Below, one piece after another: positions 47,195 through 57,780 of a stretch of DNA of 64,000 bases (positions are counted from its first letter, which is position 1; every line of letters begins with the position of its first letter). Below the pieces are notes generated by a model that had not been told where the DNA came from, ran no database searches, and saw only the letters and a list, made by a program, of their open reading frames with translations. The position numbers were made by a program, and so were the translations under genes. The stretch is from Bos javanicus (lineage: Eukaryota > Chordata > Mammalia > Artiodactyla > Bovidae): contig NC_083897.1 in assembly GCF_032452875.1 (NCBI RefSeq), positions 8,786,854 through 8,850,853 on the forward strand. The letters are read 5' to 3'.

Positions 47195-47315
47195 GACCAG
47201 CCATTTGGTTCAATCTCATTTTACAGAAGAGGAAACTGAAAGCTAGAGAGGATGTGCTTTGCTCTAGGACACACAGAAAACCAGCTTCTCTCTTATTCAG
47301 GACCAAGGGAGGAAA
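47195..47315 (-). mobile_element. MIR-type fragment
   Basis: Antisense MIR: ctcattttacagaagaggaa, actgaaagctagagaggatg, ctaggacacacagaaaacca. Confidence 0.6.
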
Positions 47316-48039
47316 TGATCCATTTCTGCTAGTCATTGACATTTTGTAGTGAAGTCATTTGGCTGGAATATTGTGCTAATGAGGCCAATGTTATAGGTTA
47401 AAGTTTTATGCCAACCAGTTGCTTCTGCATAGAGGAAAACTCTGCTCTTTGCCCACAGAGTGATTACTCCAACTAATTTCATCCATCCATCTCAGGTAAG
47501 TGCCTAGGGGAGAACTGAAAGCTCACTAACAATCTTCCATCCATTCAAAATACATGAACATGCATAGAATCTTTTTATATGGACACTTTGATTATTTTAT
47601 TGGATTACTGGGTTACATACAGGTGAAGTAAACACCATATATTTTCTATTGGTTTTACAATCTCTTTTCTTTTTTATCTGAACATTCATAGTATTTTTGT
47701 TAAAACTAATCACTTTGCTGTCCAAGGCCTTGTTTTCTATTTTTGAAAGAGTCAAGTTTTGTTTTAAAGAAAAGGTAAGCAGTGGGAAGTTTACTCAAAT
47801 TCACATAATTATTGAAAATGTGTCTAAACTTCTTCTTTTTTTTTTTTTTTACTATTACCTGAAATGTCTTGCCAGGATATTAGGAAATGTGGGAAAAGAA
47901 TATGGCAGTCTCTCAGTTTTCATTTTTTCCCGATGACTTAAAATTATAATTTTGATTCCTTTTTAGTCAATGTTAAAATATGCAGTTTATATCAAAATAT
48001 TTATGATATAAAACTTCGTATTAAACAATAAATATAAGT

Positions 48040-48960
48040 TGGCCCTCTAGTAGAAACATGGGCAAAAGATATCAACAGGCAATTTGTAAAAGAAGAAATG
48101 CAAGTTAGCAGTGACTTTTTAAAATGCTCAACAATAGTGGTAATTATAAAATGCAAGCTAAAACTCTGAAATATCATTTTGCCTATAAAAATGGCTTTAA
48201 AAAAAATAAATGATGATATCAAAAGTTTTCAAGGGTTCAGAGAAATGAGCACTCTCCTGTCCTGCTCGTAGGAGTATAAATTGTTGTAAAACGTTTGAGC
48301 AAATTGGCAAACTGTACCCAAAGTGTTGGAGATGGTTTTGAACATTTTGATCCAGTAATTCCATTTTTAGAAGTTTATACTCAGAAAATGATCTGAATAA
48401 ATTTTAAAACAATTACATTCAACATGATGCTGTATGTAACAGCAAGATAAGGAAAAGTACTTGAATATCCAGCAAATAGGGATTGATTATATTAGTGACT
48501 GTATACAATAGAGGATGATGCTGCCATTAAAAATAATGTTGTAGGACTTCCCTGGTGGCCCAGTGGTTAAGAGCCCGGCTTCCAATGCAAGGAACACTGG
48601 TTCAGTTCCTGGTCTGGAAAGATCTCACATGTCAAGGAGCAACTAAGCCTGTGCGTCAAAACTACTGAAGCCTGTGGCCCTAGAGCCTGTGCTGCGCAAC
48701 AAGACACGCCACTGCAATGGGAAGCCTGCAAACCAACTGGAGAGCAACCCCCACGTGCCTCAACTAGAGGAAGCCCGCCTACAGCAACAAAGACCCACTA
48801 CAGCACCCCCTCCCCAAAATTAACAAGAAAAACAATGCTGTAGGAAAATGTTACAAAATACAAAATGGTGTTCACAAAGCAGGGTATACAACAGTATTCA
48901 TTATACGAGTTCATTTTTAGAGGCCAGTTACTGTTAATAAATGAGGGCACCACAGGCTAT
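48040..48960 (+). mobile_element. Old L1 ORF2 end, split by CHR SINE
   Basis: gggcaaaagatatcaacagg, tttgatccagtaattccatt and agcaaatagggattgattat are L1M ORF2-end landmarks. The element continues after the SINE (acaaaatggtgttcacaaag). Confidence 0.65.
48546..48833 (+). mobile_element. CHR SINE, near full length
   Basis: Sense CHR: acttccctggtggcccagtg, ggttcagttcctggtctgga, then repeated gcaac-rich units to gcaacaaagacccactacag. The TSD is aatgttgtagg/aatgctgtagg (48535-48545 and 48834-48844). Confidence 0.88.
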
Positions 48961-48979
48961 TTTTGAAATGTCAGACAGA

Positions 48980-49125
48980 TCTGAAGAGTGATGGCCCTTC
49001 CTCTAACTAGCTGTGTGGTTCACAGCAAGCTGCTTAACCTCTCTGGATGTCAATTTTCACATATAAACTAGAAATAATAATATCTAATTTGAAAGATACT
49101 ATGAGTATGCATAAAGCAAACTACA
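48980..49125 (+). mobile_element. MIR fragment
   Basis: cttcctctaactagctgtgt, ctgcttaacctctctggatg and actagaaataataatatcta match the MIR core. Confidence 0.75.
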
Positions 49126-49222
49126 CAAGTTACAATTCAGATCTGTTACTATAAATTAAGTGCCTTTTAAAAAAAAGTATTACAAAAAAAATAAAATGAA
49201 AAAAGTATTACAATAGACTCAC

Positions 49223-49423
49223 AGATTCTTTTTTGTTGATGTTGTTCAATGCATAATCCATTACCATCATTAGATGCTCAAATTTAGGCAGCGGGAGCTC
49301 CTCCAAATTGGTTTCTGTGTCATTTTGACATGTCTCAACTCTTCCTTGCTTTCTATTTTCTAGCAAAAGATATTCCAGGCTTACTTTGCACAGACTTTTT
49401 CTGACAGACCTAGAATCAGCCAT
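49223..49423 (-). other. Unrecognised 67-codon ORF with donor, candidate exon
   Basis: Minus-strand ATG at 49423-49421 in a good initiation context (G at -3, G at +4), with an in-frame TGA 7 codons upstream. 67 codons are open to a GTGAGT donor at 49222; the frame would otherwise stop 4 codons later. The predicted protein (MADSRSVRKSLCKVSLEYLL ... LPLPKFEHLMMVMDY) is polar and mostly helical in appearance, with no transposon or teneurin resemblance. I do not recognise it. It could be an alternative first exon, an exon of an unrelated gene inside the intron, or chance. Confidence 0.25.
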
Positions 49424-49868
49424 TTCTCCAAGGAGCTCTCAGTAGGAAATGTATTTAGAAAACAAAGTCTACGTATAAGATATACTCATGACTACTGAGG
49501 TGTCATTAAGTCTTTTCAGGGAACACATGGAACAAAACTTGTGTATTTTCAAGGGCTTCTCAGTGGTGCATATTTTTAAGAGTTTGTATTACTATCCCTA
49601 ATTCTAAACCAGTACCACAGAGTTCTTCCTCTCCCTCATCCCGTATTTTTATCTCCTTTTTCTGAGTGAACTATGTTCTCAATAATATCAATATATTTAC
49701 TCATTTGCTTACTGCACAAGAGTCATAAATAAGTATTAGAATTATGATACCAATATCTCTGCCAGAACTAATCCTACCAAGTTCAAAGTTTGTGTCTTTT
49801 GGTCCATAGAATATAACCTCCTGAGGGTGTCAAAAAAGAGTTCCATATTAAAAACAGTGAATCTTCCT

Positions 49869-50133
49869 CCCATCTCCCTCCCCATCCCACCCCTCTAGGT
49901 CGATACAGAGCTCCTGCTTGAGTTTCCTGAGCCATACAGCAAATTCCCGTTGGCTATCTATTTTACATATGGCCGTGTAAGTTTTCATGTTATTCTTTCC
50001 ATACGTCTCACCCTCTCCTCCTTTTCTCCCCATGTCCATAAGTCTATTCTCTAAGTCTGATTCTCCAGGTTTGACAGAAAACAGCAAAATTCTGTAAAGC
50101 TATTAGCCTTCAATAAAAAATAAATTAATTAAA
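49869..50133. mobile_element. L1 insertion with 5' inversion and 18-bp TSD
   Basis: The left 200 bp (49869 to about 50067) are antisense L1 3'-UTR sequence (catccctccccatccc-type text, ttgagtttcctgagccatac). The right 65 bp (about 50068-50133) are the sense L1 3' end with an A-rich tail (ttgacagaaaacagcaaaat). The same L1 family lies collinear at 61379-61994. The perfect TSD aaaacagtgaatcttcct lies at 49851-49868 and 50134-50151. Confidence 0.88.
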
Positions 50134-50194
50134 AAAACAGTGAATCTTCCTAATACATCAAGAACTCTAAAAAATTGAGACAAAGCTGACAAAG

Positions 50195-50448
50195 AAAAAG
50201 TAGAAAAATGGACAGAAGATATGAGCCTATAGTTCACAAACAAGAGATCCCTAAACATATGCAAAGATATTCAACTTCACTTATAATAAGAGAAATACCC
50301 TTTCTCACCTATCTGATTGACAAAGATTCAAAAACTTGTGACACACTGATGGGAAGTCCATCAGGACATGGCACTGTCACACTGCTGGTGGGTGTACAGA
50401 ATGCTACACCCCCTGTGAAAGAGGTTTATGCAAAGTAGCCACTTATTA
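50195..50448 (+). mobile_element. Old L1M ORF2 fragment
   Basis: aacatatgcaaagatattca, ataataagagaaataccctt and cacactgctggtgggtgtac are L1 ORF2-end landmarks. It ends at the insertion point of the next element. Confidence 0.65.
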
Positions 50449-50597
50449 TTTTTTTTTTCAAAAAAGAAAAAAGTTTTATTATTGAGTAAGCATTATACCA
50501 TGCCTATCACAGTTAATGACTAAAAAGATGTAAAATCAAAAAGAAATCTCACCCTTTTATACTAATGGAATTTTTGGTTCATCACGTCCAGTGTTGT

Positions 50598-50869
50598 TGT
50601 TCAGTTGGTAAGTCATGTCCGACTCTTTGCGATGCCATGGACTGTAGCAAGCCAGGCTTCGCTGTCCTTCACTATCTCCCGGAGTTTGCTCAAATTCTTG
50701 TCCACTGAGTCAGTGATGCCATCCAACCATCTCATCCTCTGTCACCTGCTTCTCCTCCTGCCTTCAGTCTTTCCCAGCATCAGGGTCTTTTCCAATGAGT
50801 TGGCTCTTCACATCAGGTGTCCAAAATATTGGAGCCCCAGCTTCAGCATCAGTTCTTCCAATGAATATC
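50598..50869 (-). mobile_element. BovB 3' end (part of chimeric insertion)
   Basis: Antisense BovB from ttgttgttcagttggtaagt to agttcttccaatgaatatcg. Confidence 0.88.
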
Positions 50870-50971
50870 GGGGCTTCCCTCGTGACCCAGATGGTAAAGA
50901 ATCTGCCTGCAATGCAGGGGACCTGGGTTCGATCTCTGGTTTGGGAAGATCCCCTGGAGAAGGGAATAGCT
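50870..50971 (+). mobile_element. Bov-tA 5' half (part of chimeric insertion)
   Basis: Starts at the exact SINE 5' end (gggcttccctcgtgacccag) and stops after ctggagaagggaatagc; the Bov-A body is absent. Confidence 0.85.
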
Positions 50972-51148
50972 CCAAGTAGCCACTTATTATGTTTTTAAAC
51001 TTTCCTGTTTCAACAGATATTTCCTGTCATTTCTTGTGTTGCACACATTTCCTCCTTTCCTCTTGATTTAACATAGCTTGTGGTCTCCCTGTTTGTTGAT
51101 TTTTAACATCACTTTACTTATCTTTTTCTGTTTTCCACCCCATTAATT

Positions 51149-51445
51149 GGGGCTTCCCTAATAGCTTAGTTGGTAAAGAATCCGCCTGCAATGCAGGAGA
51201 CCCCGGTTTGATTCCTGGGTTGGGAAGATCCACTGGCAAAGGTACAGGCTACCCACCCCAGTATTCTTGGGCTTCCCTTGTGGCTCAGCTGGTAAAGAAT
51301 CCATCTGTAATGCGGGAGACCTGGGTTGGGAAGATCCCTGGGTTGGGAAGATCCCTGGAGAAGGGAAAGGTTACCCACTCCAGTACTCTGGCCTGGAGAA
51401 TTCTATGGACTTTGCAGAGCCGGATGCCACTTTCACTTTCACTCC
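51149..51445 (+). mobile_element. Dimeric Bov-tA SINE
   Basis: The first unit (51149-51267) ends ccagtattctt and is joined to a second unit starting gggcttcccttgtggctcag at 51268. Junction and order are identical to 25325-25637. The second unit has a small internal duplication (gttgggaagatccctg twice). Confidence 0.85.
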
Positions 51446-52220
51446 ATTCAGTTCAGTTAAGTTCAGTTCAATTCAGTCGCTCAGTCGTGTCCGACTCTTT
51501 GCAACCCCATGAATCACAGCACGCCAGGCCTCCCTGTCCATCACCAACTGCGGGAGTTCACTCAGACTCACGTCCATCGAGTCAGTGATGCCATCCAGCC
51601 ATCTCATCCTCTGTCGTCCCCTTCTCCTCCTGCCCCCAATCCCTCCCAGCATCAGGGTCTTTTCCAAAGAGTCAACTCTTCGCATCAGGTGGCCAAAGTA
51701 CTGGAGTTTCAGCTTTAGCATCATTCCTTCCAAAGAAATCCCAGGGCTGATCATCTTCAGAATGGACTGGTTGGATCTTCTTGCAGTCCAAGGGACTCTC
51801 AAGAGTCTTCTCCAACACCACAGTTCAAAGCATCAATTCTTTGGTGCTCAGCCTTCTTCACAGTCCAACTCTCACATCCATACATGACCACTGGAAAAAC
51901 CATAGCCTTGACTAGATGGATCCTTGTTGGCAAAGTAATGTCTCTGCTTTTCAACATGCTATCTAGGTTGGTCATAACTTTTCTTCCAAGGAGTAAGCGT
52001 CTTTTAATTTCATGGCTGCAGTCACCATCTGCAGTGATTCTGGAGCCCCCAAAAATAAAGTCTGACACTGTTTCCACATCTATTTGCCATGAAGTGATGG
52101 GACCAGATGCCATGATCTTCGTTTTCTGAATGTTGAGCTTTAAGCCAACTTTTTCACTCTCCACTTTCACTTTCATCAAGAGGCTTTTTAGTTCCTCTTC
52201 ACTTTCTGCCATAAGGATGG
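51446..52220 (-). mobile_element. BovB LINE 3' fragment
   Basis: Antisense BovB from the 3' tail of repeated gttcagtt units to ctttctgccataaggatgg. A 137-codon RT C-terminal remnant (MAESEEELKSLLMKV ...) is open at 51799-52212. It abuts the dimeric SINE. Confidence 0.92.
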
Positions 52221-53744
52221 TTTCTGCTTTATTTTTATTATTTCCTTTCTTATGTTTTTTTCTAACTTATTTGATGGCTTTTTAAGCTGTATTTTTTATT
52301 CTTTTATTTTTACTGATACAATTTTTTCTTTTATAACTGGTTTAATTGTATCCCATACATTTTGACATGTGGGTGTTCATTATCATTATTTCTTTAAATT
52401 TTTATAATTTTAAAGTTTTATTTCCCCTGTTACCTAAGACTTAAGACGTTTACAATTTCCAGGTGGAAGGACTCTTCTGTTTTTAAAATTTTCTTCCTAA
52501 ATTTTAGTTTCATTTCACTGTGATCTGGGAATGATGTTTGTATAATTTCTACTTTATCAAATTCCTCCTCTTTGAAATCAGTGTTTTCATCTACATCAAA
52601 CTCCTCTTTGAGGTTCCTGTTATGACCTAATATATGTTCAAATTCTGTTAAGGTTCTATAAGTCTTGAGAAGGTATATTTTCTATTATCAGAGTATTAAA
52701 TTCAATATACAGCCATAGATCTATCTTATTGATTTGCTTTTTTAGGTCTTCTATACACTTAATAACTATCCATGTGACATGTCTTGAATTGAATGGTGGG
52801 GTAAGATATCCTATTACTAATTTATTTCTTCTTATGTTTCATATAGTTTCTGCTTTGTAAAGGCAGTGAATAGATGGTCATAGCTCTGTTTTTAAAAAGA
52901 GTATCCTCTTTATTGGATTTAATGGCTTTTGACCTGAATTCTACTTTGTCTGATATGAATTTTATAAGATTTGTTTTCTTACTGCTTTTTCCATTTGCCT
53001 TATAAATCTTTTGCTTATTATTTCACTGTTAGCCATTTCTGACTCCTTTTACTGCAGATGTGTCTTCTGAACAGCATAGAATTAGGTTTTGCTTTGTGAG
53101 CTCTTTTGAAAATCTTTTCCTTTTACTGATAGATGATTAAGCCCATTTACATTTATTGATGTGACAGATATGTTTAGTCAACATATTATTTTGTTACGTT
53201 TACAGTATTATGTTAATTTTATTTCTTTATGTAGTTTGTTTCTTTGGTTTTTTAAAAATTTCTTTTGATAAACTGGAAGATTGGGATTGACATATACACA
53301 CTACTATATATAAAATTGATAACTAATAAGGGCTTATTGTATAGCACAGGAAACTTTATTCAATACTCTGTAATGGTCTGTATGGGAAAAGAATCTAAAA
53401 AAGAGTGGCTATGTGTACAACAGATTCAGTTTGCTGTATACCTGAAACTAACACAACATTGTAAATCTCCAATAAATTTTAAAAAAATTTCTTTGGATAT
53501 TTAAGAAGGTTTGTATTGTTGTTCTGTTAAATACCTTTATTCTATTATTTTTTATAAAGACCTTGGTCCCCTTTATGCTTGCTTGGCTTTCTATTTGGTT
53601 TGTCAGCTTTAAATTATACTCGTTGACTCTCTATGTGACAATCAATGAGCTTTTTTTTTACATTTTTATTTTCATCTCCCAAGTTTTAGCTGCATAGTAA
53701 CTACTTTATCAACTTTATAAAAATATACAACATATTGTTAGCAT
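52221..53744 (-). mobile_element. Old L1 ORF1/ORF2 region, antisense
   Basis: Antisense L1 wording: ttcactgtgatctgggaatg, ctactttgtctgatatgaat, ttgatgtgacagatatgttt. It is interrupted by the sense L1 tail at 53271-53482. Heavily mutated. Confidence 0.65.
53271..53482 (+). mobile_element. L1 3' end, 5'-truncated, with 17-bp TSD
   Basis: Sense artiodactyl L1 3' UTR: attgacatatacacactact, ctgaaactaacacaacattg, aatctccaataaatttt. The TSD aaaaatttcttttgata/aaaaatttctttggata lies at 53254-53270 and 53483-53499. Confidence 0.85.
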
Positions 53745-53752
53745 TTTATTTT

Positions 53753-54568
53753 ATTTATTTTTCTTTTTTTAAATTTTATTTTATTTTTAAACTTTACAAT
53801 ATTGTATTGGTTTTCCAAATATCGAAATGAATCCACCACAGGTATACATGTGTTCCCCATCCTGAGCCCTCCTCCCTCCTCCCTCCCCATACCCTCCCTC
53901 TGGGTCGTCCCGGTGCACCAGCCCCAAGCATCCAGTATCGTGCATCGAACCTGGACTGGTGACTCGTTTCATACATGATAGTATACATGTTTCAATGCCA
54001 TTCTCCCAAATCTTCCCACCCTCTCCCTCTCCCACAGAGTCCATAAGACTGTTCTATACATCAGTGTCTCTTTTGCTGTCTCGTATACAGGGTTATTGTT
54101 ACCATCTTTCTAAATTCCATATATATGCGTTAGTATACTGTATTGGTGTTTTTCTTTCTGGCTTACTTCACTCTGTATAATAGGCTCCAGTTTCATCCAT
54201 GTCATTAGAACTGATTCAAATGAATTCTTTTTAATGGCTGAGTAATACTCCATTGTGTATATGTACCACAGCTTTCTTATCCATTCATCTGCTGATGGAC
54301 ATCTAGGTTGCTTCCATGTCCTGGCTATTATAAACAGTGCTGCGATGAACATTGGGGTACACGTGTCTCTTTCCCTTCTGGTTTCCTCGGTGTGTATGCC
54401 CAGCAGTGGGATTGCTGGATCATAAGGCAGTTCTATTTCCAGTTTTTTAAGGAATCTCCACACTGTTCTCCATAGTGGCTGTACTAGCTTGCATTCCCAC
54501 CAACAGTGTAAGAGGGTTCCCTTTTCTCCACACCCTCTATAACATTTTACTACAATTTTCCCATGCAT
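53753..54568 (-). mobile_element. Ruminant L1 (L1_BT-type), 5'-truncated
   Basis: Antisense L1 with a T-rich 3' tail at 53753-53800, a C-rich 3' UTR (tccccataccctccctctgg) and the end of ORF2. Relatively low divergence compared with other L1s here. Confidence 0.9.
54110..54550 (-). pseudogene. L1 ORF2p C-terminus, open
   Basis: About 145 codons of ORF2p end remain open, including the Cys-rich segment CGEKGTLLHCWWECKLVQPL and KLWYIYTMEYYSAIKKN. The RT and endonuclease domains are absent, so it cannot move itself. Confidence 0.9.
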
Positions 54569-54765
54569 GTCCCCACCTTTGTTTTAACCTTAAATCTACA
54601 ATTAAGCATACTGTCATTCACCAACAGCCCTTTGGCCAAAGTTTCCTTCATTAACTCTTAGTTGGATTAAGTTTGTTCTCTAAATCATAAGTCAAAAAAC
54701 TGCAATGCTTGACCAAATCGGGCCTGCTGTCTGTTTTTGTATGGTCTAAGAGTTAAGAATAGCTT

Positions 54766-55216
54766 ACTTTTTTTTTTTAAGTTTTCTTTTTCATTAAAAA
54801 AAAAAGTTTTCTTTAAATTTGTTTTGGCCGCAAAGCACTGCTTGTGGGATCTTAGTTCTGCAACCAGGGATCGAAGCTGGGTCCTCAGATGTGAGAGTGC
54901 TGCTGCTGCTAAGTCGCTTCAGTTGTGTCCAGCTCTGTGCGACCCCGTAGACGACAGACCACCAGGCTCCCCTGTCCCTGGGATTCTCCAGGCAAGAACA
55001 CTGGAGTGGGTTGCCATTTCCTTCTCCAATGTATGAAAGTGAAGAGTGAAAGTGAAGTCGTTCAGTCGTGTCTGACTCTTAGCGACCTCATGGACTGCAG
55101 CCCACCAGGCTCCTCCATCCATGGGATTTTCCAGGCAAGAGTACTGGAGTGGGGTGCCATTGCCTTCTCTGATGTGAGAGTGCAGAGAGCCCTAAAACTG
55201 GATCACCAGGGAATTC
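54766..55216 (-). mobile_element. CHR-2-type SINE split by Bov-A2
   Basis: Antisense CHR: a T-rich tail, gttttggccgcaaagcactg, gggatcttagttctgcaacc, and (after the Bov-A2) a head end ctggatcaccagggaattcc. Confidence 0.8.
54901..55170 (-). mobile_element. Bov-A2 SINE with 13-bp TSD
   Basis: Antisense Bov-A2 dimer; perfect TSD gatgtgagagtgc at 54888-54900 and 55171-55183. Confidence 0.95.
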
Positions 55217-55377
55217 CAGCTTTTACATTTTTAAATGGTTTGGAAAAGATCAAAAGAATAACAATATTTTAGGACACATGAAAATTTTATGGAATTCAAA
55301 TTCCAGTGTCCATAAATAAAATTTTATTGGAACATAGCCACACTGATGCATTTACATATTGCCTATGGCTACTTTTG

Positions 55378-55507
55378 GAGTAGCAAATGGCAACCCACTC
55401 CAGTATTCTCGCCTGGAGAATCCCATGCACAGAAGAGCCTGGCGGGCTACAGTCCATGGGGTCGCAAAGAGTCGGACAAGACTGAGCGAATTAGCATGCA
55501 CACATGC
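55378..55507 (+). mobile_element. Bov-A SINE, 5'-truncated, 13-bp TSD
   Basis: Sense Bov-A body (atggcaacccactccagtat to gactgagcgaattagcatgc); perfect TSD atggctacttttg at 55365-55377 and 55508-55520. Confidence 0.93.
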
Positions 55508-55701
55508 ATGGCTACTTTTGATTATAAGTTTGGTTAATAGTTGTGACAGAGACTGTATGGCCTGCAAGGCTTGGAATATTTACTACTATCTATTCCTTTA
55601 TGGAAAAAGTTTGCTGACACCAAGTCTAGAAGGACTTGTGAGTATGCTATTCCCTGAGTTCTTGCATGTTTAAAACTGTTTTTCTATTCCTTTAATAATT
55701 G

Positions 55702-56132
55702 GTCATGTATGGATGTGAGAGTTGGACTGTGAAGAAAGCTGAGCGCCAAAGAATTGATGCTTTATAACTGTGGTGTTGGAGAAGACTTTTGAGAGTCCCT
55801 TGGACTGCAAGGAAATCCAACCAGTCCATTCTGAAGGAGATCAGCCCTGGGATTTCTTTGGAAGGAATGATGCTGAAGCTGAAACTCCAGTACTTTGGCC
55901 ACCTCATGCAAAGAGTTGACTCATTGGAAAAGACTCTGATGCTGGGAGGGATTGGGGGCAGGAGGAGAAGGGGACGACAGAGGATGAGATGGCTGGATGG
56001 CATCACTGACTCGATGGACGCGAGTCTGAGTGAACTCCGGGAGTTGGTGATGGACAGGGAGGCCTGGCGTGCTGTGATTCATGGGGTTGCAAAGAGTCGG
56101 ACATGACTGAGCGACTGATCTGAACTGAACTG
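55702..56132 (+). mobile_element. BovB LINE 3' end
   Basis: Sense BovB, 5'-truncated, from tcatgtatggatgtgagagt to gatctgaactgaactg. The TSD aataattg lies at 55694-55701 and 56133-56140. A 105-codon C-terminal frame (55789-56106) is open. Confidence 0.92.
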
Positions 56133-56139
56133 AATAATT

Positions 56140-57780
56140 GAAAGATGACTTAAAAAAAAATAAAAGCCTTGACTCACACTTCTTTTCTTGTGTTATCTGA
56201 AAATGTTGCTTTATTCTTACCTCATTTTGTCTGTTGTCAAGATGTCTGATGTCAACCTGATTTTCTTTCCTTTGTAACTGACTTCTTCCATTCCAAAGCT
56301 CAGGGAATTATTTTTTTATCATTAAAGTCTACTGTTTTTTGCTATAATATGACCTGAAGTTGGCTGTTATGAATCAGTTTTCTAATGTACTTTTGGTTTT
56401 TCCCTTCAATATTTGCAGTCAGGCCTTTTATTCCTGGAAAGTTTTCTTTGATTATAGTTTTAAATATTATTTACATTTCATGGTTTAGTTTTTCTTTTTC
56501 AGAAACAACAAATATATGTAGTCTGGATTTCTTTGGCTATTGTCTATAGCAATTATTTTCTCTGATCCCTCCTAACTATTTATTTCAACTTCACCATCAT
56601 TGCTATTTTAGTGTCTTTCATCATTGCAACTCATAGTTTCAACTTTTCTCTCTCAGTCATTATTCACTACAGAATTCATTTTCAATATGGTTGTATTTCA
56701 ATTTTTCTTAAACTTATTTCCTGAGTCACATAAACTCTCATTTTGCAAGTTCTTTTTGTATATTTCTGTTCTTGAGTTTTAAAATTTATCCTTTGTGTTT
56801 TTTTTTTCATATCTTCAAATGCCTAAGGATATTTAATTGAGATGTTTTATTGCAGTGTTCTTGTGCTCTCGGGGTGGTTGTTTAGAGTTTTTTCAACAGC
56901 TGAAATGATTGAGTCTTATTTTCTGTTTTCTTATTATATTCAAAACTTTGTGTGGATGTTGTCTGCCTTTTTATGTTCATTCTGAAATATTTTATTTTTC
57001 TGGATCAGCAAGAAGATTTGTATGCAGATAGGAGTCAAGCGTTTAGGTGACTTACCAGGTTACTAGATTTCTTGGTTCCAGGTTCTTTTGGATAGGGAGT
57101 TTGGTATATCTCCTAATTTCCTTTCTTTTAAATTTATTTATTTTTTAATTGAAGGATAATTGCTTTATAGAATTTTGTTGTTTTCTGTCAAACCTCATAT
57201 TATCTCCTAATTTCTTGATTCATATTTATTTCTGCAGGATCTTGAAATTCTAACCTCTTGCTTCCTTCTTCCCTTTCACCATCAAGCCCCCGAGAGACAT
57301 TCTTTACAAGTCAATGCCCATATACTTTCAGCAGCTGTGCCTTTCCAAGGCAGCCCTTGCTGGCTCTGTGTGCTTTATGGTATGTTCTTTTAAATATTCA
57401 GTAGCCAGTGTTCTCAAATGCTACGTATGAGATCTGTTCTCAGTAGCTGTCTACCAAGGGCATTTTATTTGATGACTTTTGCCATCGCCAGGCCACAGCT
57501 CTCATATCTTCTTTTCTACTTAGTCTTCACTTGAGTCTTGGCTCTGGCATGGGCTACAGAGCTACTTCTACTTTGTTTGAGTGTTTTTTCTCTCCTTATG
57601 TGTAATTTGTAGTGTATAGAATTCTGTCTCCTACTGATGCTACTGAAGTGGGTTATGTGTGATTTTATTTGCTCTCCTTATTGATCTGAATTTCTTTCTG
57701 GAGGATGGTGTGGAGAGGTTTGAATTTAAGGGGCCAGTGTTATTCTATGGGAACTGAGAACTCACTATTAATATCTATTT
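56140..57780 (-). mobile_element. Possible old L1 internal sequence, antisense
   Basis: T-rich sequence whose wording (attcctggaaagttttcttt, gtctggatttctttggctat) loosely resembles an antisense L1 5' region. Assignment is weak. Confidence 0.3.
57121..57200 (-). mobile_element. 80-bp L1 3' stub with perfect 14-bp TSD
   Basis: Antisense extreme L1 3' end (ttgaaggataattgctttat, gttttctgtcaaacctcat) with a T/A-rich tail; TSD tatctcctaatttc at 57107-57120 and 57201-57214. Confidence 0.88.

Larger units (their letters stand above)
50450..50973 (-). mobile_element. 524-bp chimeric retro-insertion with poly(A) and TSD
   Basis: In minus-strand order it is antisense Bov-tA head (50971-50870), BovB 3' end in sense (50869-50598), about 139 bp of non-repeat sequence (50597-50459), then an A9 tail (50458-50450). 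An AATAAA at 50480-50475 lies 16 nt before the tail, correct spacing for a real mRNA end. A perfect 17-bp TSD aagtagccacttattat encloses everything (50433-50449 and 50974-50990). It looks like a truncated retrocopy of a polyadenylated transcript carrying BovB and SINE. Confidence 0.8.
54680..55622 (+). mobile_element. MER20-family hAT transposon, multiply interrupted
   Basis: The left part has aaatcgggcctgctgtctgt; the right part has ttattggaacatagccacac, gacagagactgtatggcctg and the end aaaagtttgctgacacc. A CHR SINE (with its own Bov-A2) and a Bov-A split it. The middle piece (55217-55310) suggests a longer MER20-like variant. Confidence 0.75.

Noticed and set aside
54110..54568. 152-codon minus ORF as a novel host gene
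   Set aside because: Its sequence is the C-terminal part of L1 ORF2p in an L1 with a 3' UTR and tail.
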